Assembly (NCBI GenBank): GCA_947683625.1
Contig: CANTUR010000126.1
Location: 682,001 to 746,000, forward strand
DNA: 64,000 nt
Origin: Mallotus nudiflorus
Lineage: Eukaryota; Streptophyta; Magnoliopsida; Malpighiales; Euphorbiaceae
Reading direction: 5' to 3'
The first letter of the stretch is position 1. Each line of letters starts with the position of its first letter. Positions 12,601 through 24,117 of the stretch are shown piece after piece. The position numbers and the translations under genes were made by a program. Under the pieces are notes generated by a model that did not search any database, was not told where the DNA came from, and was given only the letters and a program-made list of their open reading frames with translations.

Positions 12601-14978
12601 GACTGAGGTCCACAATTCACATAATGTTACAGAAATACCAAAATTGCCCTTATATAATAAAAATACATTTTATAAGTAGAAATTACGTAATTAATCCTAA
12701 AACACAATAAAAACCGATAAACACTCATTTTATTAGAAAAATCGTATATTATATATATAATTGAAAATAATTTATGAAAAAATAGTTTTAATTAGTTAAA
12801 AATACTAAATAATTTGTAGAAATCATTTTTATGCCCTAAATAACTATTAAAACCGATTTAATTACATTTTTAGCCAATTTAATGTAAAATTACCAAAATA
12901 CCCCTATATATATAAATATACTAAAATTAATCCAAAAATTCACCAAAAATAATATAATTGCAAAAAATTAATTTTCTCAACATATATTTCAATAATATCA
13001 ATAATTAAAATAAATTAACTAATTAATTTCAATTAAACACACAATTAACCCTATTTTCTCAAAATTACATAAACTAAATAAATTCAAAATAAATACATAA
13101 AAATTCAAAAAAATTACAAATAAATTTCTATAATTCATTTCAACACCTATATTTACCAAAAAACACAATTTCATAATTTAATTAATTAATTTTCGAAAAT
13201 TAGAAAATAATAATATAATAATCAAAAATACCCAAAAAACAAAATAAATTCCAAAAATTCTACAAAAATTTACACATGAAGATTAAGCTACTAGGATCAA
13301 AGTTTGTTAAGGAATTTTTCATGAATCAATCAAATTAAAGCTAAAAAAAAGCAAAAACTCAAGTTGACCGAAATGAAGATCAAGCTCAAACCTCAACAAC
13401 CACCCGTTTTCCAGCCAAAAGAAGCTTAGAATAAGGACCACCGGAGCTCAGGGAGTCGATGGAGACCGGCGGTGCACGAAATGGTGGTCGAAATTGCGAT
13501 CGATGGTGAAGAACTTCACACTCTGCCACAACAAATTTCAGGTGTTCCAGTGAGCTTTCGATGACTTGATCACGTCGGAGAGGAAGAGGAAGGAGGGGGA
13601 AGGAGGTTGGAGGCAGCTGGTGGCGCAAAGGGTGGTCCGACGTGCCAAACCAAGAGGCACAGTGAGGGTAGGGCGTCGGGGAAGAAGAAGGAGGAGGGAG
13701 GGGCAGTTTGGTAATTTTGGCAACTTTGATTTTTTTGACAAATAGTTAGGTATATATGTATATATATAAACACACTATATATTATAATAATATAAACTCC
13801 CACACACATATAATTTAATATATTTAATAATTGGTATACTTAGAAACAATTAAATAATATTAAAACTAAATAATAAATAATAAAAATTAGGGTAATTAAT
13901 TAAACCCTAATTAAATTAAATATATACACATATATACTCTTTATTTTTGTACTTTAAAAATATATATGAGTTCATGCAAATGCGTGAATTTGTTTAAAAT
14001 ATTTAATATTAAATTATTTACTTGTTAATTTCCCCGAAAATGCAAGTCTCGGGAAAATTTTACGTAAAGTACTTAAAATAATATAAAATAATTAAAAATT
14101 AGTCTTAATTAAATAACAACTCATAAAATATCATAAATATATACAAAAATTATTAACACTGCATATCCCGATGCAGTATTAAAATATTTAAAAACCCGGG
14201 ATATTATAGAAAATAACACTGATGATTTAGATGTTGTGCAAATGTCCTTTTTTGACCCCTCAAATTAGGATTTTCACCGTTGAAATTGACTCAGTATTGA
14301 TTTGATTCTAGACTGGGACTAAAAAAATGTTGAATCGTCCTCGTTAAATGAACTGTAAAAATTAAGGTTTTGAAAGAACAGAAGAAATCAAAGTTTGATA
14401 TATGGATGTGTGAGTTTCTCTCAGTTCCTCCGTCTGTGTAAAAAAATCCTCCTCCTCACGCACGCATGCAGACTCTGCTTTTAAATGCAGAGTCTACACG
14501 TACTGACTTCCGCTAAAGGAGGAACAGACCTATCTTATCAGATAGCATCCTGATAAGATTTAATTTTTGAAACCTATTTACGTCCTTTGAATGTGTCAAA
14601 ATTTTCATAAGATAATAATGATAATTAAATTAAATTTTAAACCAATCAAAATACTGAAAAAATTGACAAAAAATAAGAAAAAATAAGCAAAAAAAATAAA
14701 AAAAAAGGACTTATTACGCATCAGCACTGTGCAATGCCGATCGACATTATATAATGCCGGTTAGCATTACACCAATGCCGATCCTAAATTTTTTTAACTT
14801 TTAATTACTAAAAGACCTTTGAAAAATTGACTTATTTGTAATCAAATCCTAAAAAATGTTGCAATTTAGTCCTTAAAGTCCAGAAAATCGACAACCAAGT
14901 TTAATTTTTGAATGAATTTCATCATAAGAGCTTACGTCGCAATTGTGCATAATTGCATCCTGAAATTGGGTGCTTACA
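9692..14978 (-). repeat. Tat-A 3' LTR, interrupted by a solo LTR
   Basis: The LTR is about 2.1 kb after removing the 3175-bp insertion and one copy of its duplication. The left end, TGTAGACAACGGGG followed by TCCAAGATTTT, matches the reverse complement of the Tat-B LTR end. The right end, GGGTGCTTACA at 14978, recurs at 58750. A perfect inverted repeat at 14470-14495 (AGACTCTGC and GCAGAGTCT) encloses a TTTAAA core and may mark the promoter. A 20-bp-period CCGATCG-type array sits at 14731-14788. I see no gene in it. Confidence 0.85.
11034..14208 (-). mobile_element. Solo Tekay-type LTR
   Basis: Starts TGTCACGACCC and ends GGGATATTATA. It is flanked by GAAAA at 11029-11033 and 14209-14213, so it is a solo LTR of 3175 bp left by LTR-LTR recombination. 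It belongs to the same family as 31244-34472. It has only one copy of the GGCCCCGAGACAC block that is paired in the other copies. Short open frames inside it (for example near 12430 and 13390-13800) have no family resemblance and are not called. Confidence 0.93.
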
Positions 14979-14993
14979 GTTGCCTCTCTTTGT
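14979..14993 (-). other. Polypurine tract of Tat-A
   Basis: On the minus strand a purine-rich run (CAAAGAGAGGCAAC) directly precedes the LTR start TGTAAGCACCC. This is the expected plus-strand primer site next to the 3' LTR. Confidence 0.75.
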
Positions 14994-15127
14994 CACTGTT
15001 TTGCTTGACAAATTGCGACAAAGCAATAAAAGCACACAATTTCGAAAGAAAGAAATTAGGACACTTAATTGTATCCTAAATGATAGATTGATGCTCAAAT
15101 TGTTAAGCAAGGTGTAATGTTTGATAA
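14994..15127. other. Tat-A 3' untranslated region
   Basis: Non-coding sequence between the tandem array and the polypurine tract. Nothing else is recognised. Confidence 0.4.
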
Positions 15128-15735
15128 GTCTCACTATATTTCCTCCTGAACGTCTAGTGGACTTTATGCAAATGAGTTTCACTATATTCCCTGTGGGACG
15201 TTTAGTGATGATAAACTGAAAACTTACTATAGTTCCTGTGGAACGTCTAGCAATGATGAATTTCATTATATTCCCTATGGGACTTCTAACGATGCACATT
15301 ATATTCCCTGTGGGACATCTAGTGTAGATGAATTGAAATTTGCTATAATTCCTGTGGAACATCTAGCAATAATGAATTTCATTATATTCCCTGTGGGACG
15401 TTTAACGATGTTCACTATATTCCCTGTGGGACGTCTAGTGAAGTTGAATTAAAAACTTGTTATAGTTCTTGTGGAACGTCTAGCAATGATGAATTTCGTT
15501 ATATTCCCTGTGGGATGTCTAACGATGTTCACTATATTCCCTATGGGACGTCTAGTGAAGTTGAATTAAAAACTTGCTATAGTTCCTGTGGAACGTCTAG
15601 TAATGATGAATTTCATTATATTCCCTGTGGGACATCTAACGATGCACACTATATTCCCTATGGGACGTCTAGTGTAGTTGAATTGAAAACTTACTATAGT
15701 TCCTGTGGAACGTCTAGAAATGATGAATTTGAAAG
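15128..15735. repeat. Tandem array, about 117-bp unit, roughly five copies
   Basis: The GATGAATTTC landmark recurs near 15255, 15371, 15488, 15605 and 15722, a period of 116-117 bp. Each unit contains three sub-blocks of the form ATTCCCTGTGGGACGTCTA or TAGTTCCTGTGGAACGTCTA, so it is a higher-order array built from a block of about 35-40 bp. The block core TCC(C)TGTGG(G)A is near-palindromic. Frames that run through it are by-products of the repeat. Confidence 0.9.
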
Positions 15736-16234
15736 TTTATGTTATAACTGCTATGCAGTACACAACATAATGAAGGTTATGACTACTATGCAGCATATAA
15801 CATAATCATTTGAAATTCATATCATAGCTACTGTGCAGTATATGAACCCTTTGATTGCAATGATGCATGTAAAATACAAAAAATGAATTCTGTAATCTTG
15901 TTATGTATCATGTACTTCATAGAAAATTCAGAATCATAGATTGATTATGCAGTTTTAATAATTCAATGAATTATTAATTTGATGAATGTCATGATTTAAT
16001 TAGGAACATGTTCCTAATCCAAATGCAATTATGGATCAAATTGTAAGAAATAAAAGATGAATAAAAAGAATATAAATTGAAAGGATTAAAATGGATATTT
16101 TCCATTTTATATACCCTTCCCATGTTGATCACTTCACTTCTCTTCCTATTCTTTTCTTCTTTTTTCTTTTTTTTTTCAATTGATCTTGATTTTTCTTTTT
16201 TTAATTTCTTCACCATTTGTTGTCCGATTTATAA
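15736..16234. other. Tat-A 3' region between tandem array and antisense gene
   Basis: Short imperfect repeats of CTATGCAGTA(C/T)A lie near 15745-15845. A TATATA motif near 16107 could serve the antisense gene that follows. Nothing else is recognised. Confidence 0.4.
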
Positions 16235-18957
16235 TATGTCTGATCCTATGGCATCCTCGTCACATGGACAACGTGAAGGAGTTAAGACTTCAGAATTTTA
16301 GAGGATTCTACTTCTTCGTTTTCCTCAGAATAATCTGAAACTTCGAGAAGACTCAACTATCTTTCCTTTTAACTCATTTACATACCCACAGGTGCAGAGA
16401 TGTGGGTAATGAGGTAACTTTTCTTGTTTTTATTTATTTCTGCAAAAATATTACATATATAATTAGTAATTAGAGTTAGTTTTAGAGTAGAGATTGATAT
16501 TGACATGTATATTAGTAAGAAATTAACATGAAAATGAATGATAAATTGAAATTAACTTTGAAAATATGAAATTTGACTCTTGGGTTGTCAGAATGGAGGA
16601 TTGGATGTCTGGAATAATTTTAGATTTTTGATTAGTCAAGTTAATGTTGATCGGCATAGTAGATTGCCGATTGGCATTCTAGATTGCTGGTCAACAATCT
16701 ACATTGTCGATAAAAAAAAGAGTTTTTTTTTTACTTATTATTATTATTATTTTTTAAGGGGCAATTAATTAATTAATTAATTAACTAATCAAATTATTCA
16801 ATTTAAATTCTTTGATTAATTAATTAATCTTTCAATTAATTAATTATTATTTTCTTTTTGAAATTGAAATAGCGTCCAATGAAGTTCACAGGTTGTTTCA
16901 ATCTAGCCCGTTTTTCACAGATTGTCGGAGCATGTGACACATCTGATTTGGGCTTTCGAATTTAGGCATTTCATTGATGCACTTCTAACTGTTTGAGGCT
17001 GGTCTGACCATTATTCTTTATTTGCTTTGATCGAGCGATGGATGAATGCTACCCACACTTTTCATACTCGTGTGGGTGAGTTGATTGTTTCACCTATGAG
17101 TTTCTCTGCTATCATATGGATTGCCTTTGTAGGATCCCTAGTTCTATTTGACATTAGCTATTGTAGTCTTCTAGAGCATGCACGAAGTCAATATGTGCGA
17201 GATTTGATCAGGTTCGCCCTAGTATAGAAGAATCAAAAGAACGTTCTTCTTTTATCATTAGTTGAGGGATTCAGATGCCTTCCTACTTCTACTCCTCGTC
17301 AGATTATTCATAAGGTGAGGTGTTTCCTTTTGATATTATTAGGCATGACCCTCTTTTGTGAGACTAGTCATGAGGTCAGTATTGCTCTGTTGGGTCCTCT
17401 TCGTGACTTGGATCGAGTTGCCACACTAGATTGAGGAACTGCTGCACTCGCTTATATTTATTATATATTGGACAATGTTTGTAGAGGTGTTGTCATGATG
17501 TGTGGCTTTTGGCACATCTTGCATGTATATTCTCTTTTATTTGATCTTTATAGTCTTGCTCTTCTTTGCCTTTTTTCTGATATGTTCTCTTTTTTCTAGA
17601 TCTGGGGCATAAAGATCGGGCTAATTCGAGGCTTTAATGCTATCAGTTTTGATAGGACCTTTCCTCTGATGATGAGATGGGGTTCTTCCCGCCTTGTTAG
17701 TAATATGAATACTTTACAGACGTACCGTGATTAGTTGAACACTGTTGAGTGGCACCCGGTAAGGAAAAAGAAAATAAAATCATTAGTATGTTATAGTTTA
17801 ATAGAGATTAGACTTAATTTACATAAATTATAGATAAACTCTGATTGGTTAGAGAGTGCTAAGGACATCCAGTGATATGATTTCATGGCGGCTACAGCTC
17901 GCTTGGAGCCTATGAGGATCCTACTCTTTGGTTATGGATGTCTGATGTGGTATTTAGGGGAGCGAGTGTATCGTTGGTCTTCTGGCCCTTCTCGATGTCG
18001 CATTCCATCTAGTTTCCCTTCCTCTATGCTTCGTAGCTCGCATCTTTCAGGTTCAGAGCTGAGGGATGCACTACAGGGATACACTGCCTCTGATTTCCTT
18101 GAGCGTTCTTGATATTATCAGTAATTTATCCATGAGAGTCTCTTGAAGCATGTTCCTATTGATGATGATGAGGTAGTTTCTCGTTATTTCAGCTTCTGTT
18201 TCTAGAACCTATGAATCACTCCTTCTCTTTACAGTTTGAGGAGGTTCGCTCTCCTGTTGATGCGGATGAGGAGACTGAGATTGCTCCAGAGACTGAGGTT
18301 ACTTCAGAGACTGAGGTTGTTCCTGATATTTAGAGCCCTGAGCCTAGACCTAGTCCTTGTTATCATGCTTAGCACGTTGGGTCTAGTCGCGATGGTGCTT
18401 TTGCAAGCATTACCCTTGGTGATATCTCGCTTCTAAATAGGTCCATGTTCTACTGGGCTCCCACTGTTCAGGCTTCAATTGAGCAGTAGATGCAGTTCGG
18501 TGATGCTTAGCTTCCTAGCTTTTATCCACTAGATGCTTCTCATGTGAGTCTATTTGATTTATTTCTTATATGGATCTGTACACTTGACATTGATATTAGT
18601 AAAAAAAAATTTTACAAAATAGTTTCCCCGGACACAGGCAGAGTATCTATACAGACTTGCCTCATCTTAGAGATTATTCACAATGCAGGTTACAGATAGT
18701 TGGCGGGTAAACGTCTACATTGAGAAAATGAAAAATGTATGCATGCTATGCATGGAATGCATATGATATGATGTTTCCTATGTATGCAGAGCTATTCCCG
18801 CGGTCTAGAGTGGGAGAATGAGATGCTTCGTTGGTAGCTTGTAGACTTGGGCTTTGATCCGTATGGTGCTGGGACTTTATCTGCTAGACCTCCAGACACT
18901 TATCATCATGATGACCCTACCAGAGGATGGAGCCCATGGCCTAATACCAAAGCTTGA
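16235..18957 (+). pseudogene. Antisense gene 1 of Tat-A: plant mobile domain-like (PMD)
   Basis: Runs opposite to gag-pol. A possible first exon at 16235 reads MSDPMASSSHGQREG. The recognisable domain lies at about 16880-18114: ALIERWMNATHTFH followed by VGELIVSPMSFSAI, then VSIALLGPLRDLD, GTAALAYIYYILDN, then EPMRILLFGYGCLMW and YLGERVYRW. This is the block order of PMD (aminotransferase-like) proteins found in retrotransposons and plant genes. The C-terminal part (about 18236-18560 and 18790-18957) ends GWSPWPNTKA and a stop. One frameshift lies just before the ERW motif, and several stops are at former Gln or Trp codons, so it is broken. Exon borders are inferred. A second copy of its 3' part lies at 58343-58711. 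Confidence 0.7.
16646..16707 (+). promoter_or_regulatory. 20-bp-period GATCGGCAT array
   Basis: Units GATCGGCATAGTAGATT, GCCGATTGGCATTCTAGATT and a third diverged unit follow each other at about 20 bp. Read along the antisense gene, the core has the same polarity as the arrays in the Tat LTRs have along the sense transcript. A regulatory role is an inference. Confidence 0.4.
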
Positions 18958-19223
18958 GATGAGTGATTCAGAAAGTTTTTATTTTTATTATTTTAATAAA
19001 TAACTAATTAAAAAAGATAGTTAATAAACATTATCCTTTTTAATTAATTATCCATTTATCTTAATCCTTTTCCAAGATGGATAATATTGGATAGATAAAT
19101 AGTTAAAATAATGGATTATCTTCTTAATTATCTATTTATCCCAATCCTTCTCAGATTATATCATCTTATCCACATTTTCTTTGCTAGCAGAATCCTTTCC
19201 CATATAAACTTGTCTTCTTTCCC

Positions 19224-19231
19224 TATATAAG
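19224..19231 (+). promoter_or_regulatory. TATA box of antisense gene 2
   Basis: TATATAAG lies 50 bp upstream of the ATG at 19274. The sequence between is AC/CT-rich, as in plant 5' leaders. Its spacing supports an independent antisense promoter inside Tat-A. Confidence 0.55.
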
Positions 19232-19273
19232 ACCATACAAGAGGCATTCTCCTTCATCCTTTACTCACTCATC

Positions 19274-20592
19274 ATGACTCAAGCATCTCTCCAAACAATG
19301 AAGAAATTTCTTAAAAGTCTCAATGGCGATGATTGGAACAAGCTTTAACCTTTCCACATCAAATCCCTGAAATCTCTTCAGCACTTGACTATCAATAACA
19401 ATCTCCTACATGTTGTTGCTACCTTCTGGGATATCAAGGACCATGTATTCAGGTTTAATGAGCAGGAGCGTTGTCCAATGATTGAAGAGTTTATTGCTAT
19501 CCTGGGATGCACATTAGACTCGACTGCTATGATAGCCCGTCCTGATTTGGAGATGCAGTTTCCTGGTAGATTGGTTGCATTCTTTAATTTTCCCCCATAT
19601 GATATTTACATGTATGCGCATAACCCTGGGACCATTCATCTTTCTTCTCTAATCACCATCTGTAGGACTCGGGACAAGAACACTGCTTCTTAGACTAAAA
19701 CAATTGCTTGCTATTTATATGCTCAATTTTTGCTAGTTTCTCATCATGGTGATGCCGATACACGTATTGTTAGTATTTTAGAATAGGTGGAGCTTGGAGC
19801 TAATCCTATGCCAGTTATCCTTGCTGAGACCATCATTGGGCTTGACAGTTTTAAGACTCATAACTGTTTCTCAGGCAGTTTACTTCTTCTTCAGGTGTGC
19901 AACTAAAATTTTTATTTTTATTTTATTTTTGCCTAATTTTTGCCTAAGCCACCCTTTCAGGTTTTCAACTTAGCAGGCTTGCCCTAACTTTTGCCTAAGC
20001 TGCCCTTTTGGGTTTTCAACTTAGTAGGCTTTTATTTTATTATTCTTATACCATTTTTTTTAAGATTTGGTTACAAGAAAAGTTGATTTTGCTTAATGTA
20101 CCCCTCAATCCTTTGACTTATCAACCTCATAAGCTATAATCTCATTCTTTGAAAATGAAAGACAAACGTTCTATGGACCAATGGGTTGACTGGTTGAAGG
20201 AGATTTAAGATGCTGAGATCATATGGGTCTGCCCTTGGTGGAGATTGAAGTTCATGACTATTAATCTGTATGATCACTGTGTTCCTATTCCAGGGCTGCA
20301 CTTCTCTACCTTTTTTACCCCTTTACGCCTTTGTTATTAATATGGTCGCCCTCAGTTCATTGTTACTGTTATGACTGACTTTGAAGGCTTTCCTTTAAGA
20401 CAAGATTCTTTGGATAAGATTAGGAGCTTGTGGCCTTATAGAGCCCTTGAACGAAACATACACCTGGATGCTGATGTTACTACTAATGATGATTACAAAA
20501 CTTAGGTTGTTATCCAAAAGACGGAACCGCCAGGATTTGGTAGGTACAAGAGAACTCAAACTTTGTATGATGAGTCACGAAGGAAGAAATAA
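19274..20592 (+). pseudogene. Antisense gene 2 of Tat-A: DUF7745-like
   Basis: ATG at 19274 starts MTQASLQTMKKFLKSLNGDDW. Next come LLHVVATFWDIKDHVFRF and ERCPMIEEFIAILGC, then PVILAETIIGLDS. A probable intron (about 19895-20065) carries two copies of a block of about 55 bp. The second half reads WVDWLKEI, AEIIWVCPWW, then CVPIPGLHFSTFF and YGRPQFIVTVMTDFEG, ending KRTQTLYDESRRKK and a stop at 20592. An AATAAA lies at 20677. The block order resembles DUF7745 proteins of plant retrotransposons. In-frame stops (for example in NKL*PF and HKL*SH) show decay. Family assignment is from memory of motifs, not a search. Confidence 0.65.
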
Positions 20593-21020
20593 AGACATTA
20601 CTAGATAGAATGGTCTTATAGAGTTAGTCTTAGGCTTTCTTATGTTTTGTTATCCCTTCAAGTACTTTTGCTTTATAATAAAGAAAGATATGCAAAGTTT
20701 AACAAAACTTCAATTTCAATTTCATTCATTAATTAGGGCTAAAATGAGTACATTTAATACATCACATGACATAACTCCGGTTATTAGTTAGTCCTCACAG
20801 AATATTTCATATTTTATTTCCCTGATTTTTGCCTGACTAGCCCTTTGTGGGTTTTCTAATCAGCGGGACCATTATTTTTATTTATTTCCTTAACTTTTGC
20901 GTGTCAGCCCTTTGCAGGTTTTCTGAATAGCGGGAATGTCTTAACTTTTGTTTGACTAGCCTTTTCATGTTTTCTAGCCAACGGACTTTATTTTCTTTAT
21001 TATACTTTTATTCACATTTT
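20593..21020. repeat. Spacer with three blocks of about 60 bp
   Basis: Three diverged copies of a block containing CTTAACTTTTG, AGCCCTTT and GGTTTTCT..AGCGGG lie at about 20815-20990. The same block occurs twice inside antisense gene 2 (19925-20035). The rest is the 3' flank of antisense gene 2 and the 3' end of integrase. Confidence 0.6.
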
Positions 21021-22320
21021 TTATAGGTAATACTTCTTTAGGCGATCCAAATTAACAGGTTCTATAAACTCATTTCCTTCAAGATCTGATATTTTAGCAG
21101 CTCCTTTAGGTAGGACCGATTTGACCAAGTATGGTCCTTCCCAATTCGGTCTAAATTTACCTCTTGGATCAAACACCATGGCTCTAGATTGTTTCAGCAC
21201 TATATCTCCCGCTTTGATCTTCCCAAGCTTAACCTTCTTGTTGAATGCCCTTGCTATCCTTCTCTGATATATCTGAGTATGGAAAAAAGCATCCATCCTT
21301 TTCTCATCTAGAGATACCAGATGATCATATCTTTTTTGCGCCCATTCATTCTTAGTTATTTTAGCCTCCATGACTACTCTCAAGGACTTAATCTCAGTTT
21401 CTATGGGCAAAACTACCTCACAACCATACACCAATGAGAATGGTGTTTGGCTTGTGGTGATTCTAGCTGTAGTCCTATATCCCCACAAGGCAAAAGGAAG
21501 ATATTCAGACCAATCCTTGTAAGTTTTGACCATCTTTGAAAGGATTTTCTTGACATTTTTATTAGCTGCTTCCATTGCTCCATTAGCTTGAGGGTGATAA
21601 GGTGAAGATTTATGGTGCTCAATCCCATACTTTTATAATAACTTTGCTGTTTCTACTTGAATCTGAACCCCATTATCTATCACAATATGATGTGGAACCC
21701 CATATCTGCAAATAAGGCTCTTCTCGATGAACTGTGCCATATGTTTTGCTTTCAGAGTGTTGAAAGATTCTGCTTTTACCCAACTTGAGAAGTAATTGAT
21801 TGCCACCACTATATATTTATGCCCATTTGATGTTGTTGGTCTTATTTCTCCTATGATATCAATTCCCCATGCTGCAAAGGGCTAAGGGGATGATAAACTA
21901 TTTAGCACTGTTGGAGGTATGTGACTAAGATTCCTGTGGATCTGACACTTATGGCATTGTCTTACTGTCCTAATACAATCCTTTTCCATAGTCATCCAAT
22001 AGTACCTTTATCTGATTAGTTTCTTGGCTAATATCATCCCATTCATATGAGAACCGCATGTTCCTACATGAATTTCTTTCATCACCTCCTCACCTTCATC
22101 TTTTTTGAGACATCTGAGCTGCATTCCATTCGGCATTCTTTTGTATAATACTCCATCATGACTTGCATAGTTACGTGTAAGAACATGAAGAGCATATGTT
22201 TCCTTTGAGGTCGATTCATCTGGATAAATTCCTTTTTCAATGAATCTTTAGACATCATAAAACCAAGGCTTTTCTTCAGGCCCCATTTGAACATTCCAAA
22301 TCTGCTCACCCCCATAACAT
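21021..22320 (-). pseudogene. Tat-A integrase
   Basis: In order on the minus strand: an HHCC zinc region (HVGTCGSHMNG near 22060, CHKCQIH near 21960), the first Asp in WGIDIIGE (about 21865), the second Asp in VIDNGVQ (about 21680), and the Glu in NGAMEAANKNV (about 21575). A C-terminal part follows, with GDIVLKQSR and a GPYLVKSV motif, ending LDRLKKYYL and a stop at 21021. The catalytic DDE set is visible. A few in-frame stops at former Gln codons interrupt the reading (for example near 21655 and 22012). It removes 3' ends of the cDNA and joins it to target DNA. Confidence 0.88.
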
Positions 22321-22364
22321 GGTGCTCTAGACTTCATGATCACTAAAGGTTTTATAGCTAACCC

Positions 22365-22770
22365 AGTTGCACTATCCCATATTAAAGAGAGTGTTGCAAG
22401 TGCATCTACCATCTAATTATCATCTATGGATAGATGGATAAAGATACATTTATTGAAATTCTTCATTAAGGCTTTCAAATAGCAGATATAAGGCTTCAAC
22501 TTTTCCTCTTTTACCTCCCATTCTTCATTAGCCTAATTGATGACTAACATTGAATCCCCATAAACCAATAAATCTTTCGCTCCAGTTGCCACAGTTGCCT
22601 CGAATCCATAGATACATGCTTTATACTCGACCATATTGTTTGTGACCTTGAAATCCAGTTTCTTTGCCATTGGTATAGTTTCTCCTTCCGGTGTAACAAG
22701 AATCACTCCCAATCCAACTCCTTTGTTGTTTACAGCTCCATCAAAGTAAAGTTTCCACTACTGGTGCTCT
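22365..22770 (-). pseudogene. Tat-A second (archaeal-type) RNase H
   Basis: Minus-strand frame WKLYFDGAVNNKGVGLGVIL, then MAKKLDFKVTNNMVEYKACI, LLVYGDSMLVIN and MVDALATLSL. These match the DGA, E, D and D active-site blocks of the extra RNase H domain that is characteristic of the Tat lineage. It sits between the ordinary RNase H and integrase, as expected. Stops interrupt it after LVIN and after SIDDN. Confidence 0.8.
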
Positions 22771-24117
22771 ACAACTGCTAAGTTCTCATCTGGAAACTCC
22801 AAATTCAACTGCTCTTCACCTTCGATCGCATTCTGAGCTAAGAATTATACTACTGCTCTTCCCTTGATTACCTTCGTAGTAATGTACTCTATATCAAATT
22901 CAGTTAAGAGTACCAACCATCGAGACATTTTTTCAGTTAAAGCTGATGCTTGAAATAGATACCTTAGAGGGTTTATTCTTGAAACAGCTTGAACCCTATA
23001 GGATTGAAAATAATGCCTCAATTTCCTCATAGCCTAAATCATGATCAAACATGTCTTTTCTACTAAATCATATTTTTTCCACGTACAGCAGAAACTTCTT
23101 GCTCAAGTAGTACATTGTGTGCTCTATTCCATCTAACCCTTCTTGTGCTAATATTGCTCCTATTGCATCCTCTTCTAAAGCCAAGTATAAAACCAATGGC
23201 TTACCTAGTCTAGGTAGTTTCAGAATAGGTGGATTAATAAGATACTCCTTGATCTTATCAAAATGTTTCTGATAATCATCATTCCACTTAACCGGCTAAT
23301 CTTTCCTTAAGAGTTTAAAGATATGATCATAAATGTTAGTGACTTTTGTGATAAACCTACTAATATATTGCAACCTGCCAAGGAATCCTCTTACTTCTTT
23401 CTCTATCTTTGGTGCTGGCATTTCTTGGATGGCTTTCACTTTATCCGGATCCACTTCAATTCCTCGACTGCTCACTATATGCCCTAACAGCTTCCCTGAA
23501 GTAACAAATGCACTTCTTCGGGTTGAGTCTCAGGTTATACCTCTCAATTCAGGCTAAGAACTTATCTAAGGCTTCAAAGTGTCCTCCTCTTGTCTCTAAT
23601 TTGACCTCATGTCATCCACATACACTTCAACCTCCTTATACATCATATCATGGAAAAGTGCGGTAGCAACTCTTTGATAAGTTGCACCTACATTCTTTAG
23701 TCCAAAAGGCATCACCTTGTAATAATAGGTCCCCCATTCTGTGATGAAAGTTGTCTTAATTTTATCCATGATTGCCATCATGATCTGGTTGTACCCAAAA
23801 AATTCATCCATAAAAGAATACATTACAATTGTTGTAGCACTATCCACTATCACATCAATGTGAGGTAACGGGAAGTCATCTTTTGGACAGGCTTTGTTCA
23901 AATCCCTAAAATCTACACATATCCATACTTTGCCATCTTTTTTAGGAATAGGTACTATATTTGCTAGCCATTAAGGGTAGTCTACTACTTCTAGGAAGTT
24001 AGCCTGTATTTTTTTAGCAATTTCCTCCCTTATCTTTTCTGTCCATTCTGGTCTTAATCTGTGCAATTTCTATTTAACCGACTTGGTTTCTGGATGGGTT
24101 GGAATGTAATGCTTTGC
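22771..24117 (-). pseudogene. Tat-A reverse transcriptase and first RNase H
   Basis: RT motifs visible are DFPLPHIDVIVDSAT, FFGYNQIMMA, TFITEWGTYYYKVMPFGLKN and YVDDM (about 23611-23625). RNase H follows downstream, ending MSRWLVLLTEFDIEYI near 22870. The frame is broken by stops and shifts between about 23030 and 23590. The enzyme copies the element RNA into cDNA. The upstream border against the protease linker is approximate. Confidence 0.85.

Noticed and set aside
13386..13809. Overlapping Pro/Ser/Leu-rich frames in the solo LTR, with similar ones at 33585-33995, 41815-42256, 52211-52411 and 56947-57232
   Set aside because: They follow a GC-richer patch found in every family LTR. Frames are not kept between copies, and no domain is seen.
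15128..15735. Possible CRISPR-like array
   Set aside because: Units are contiguous tandem repeats without unique spacers, in a plant retrotransposon.
15515..15805. 96-residue repetitive frame (YIPYGTSS type) in the 117-bp array, and the 146-residue minus frame at 14922-15362
   Set aside because: A period of 117 is a multiple of three, so a frame stays open by arithmetic. The minus frame also crosses the LTR boundary.
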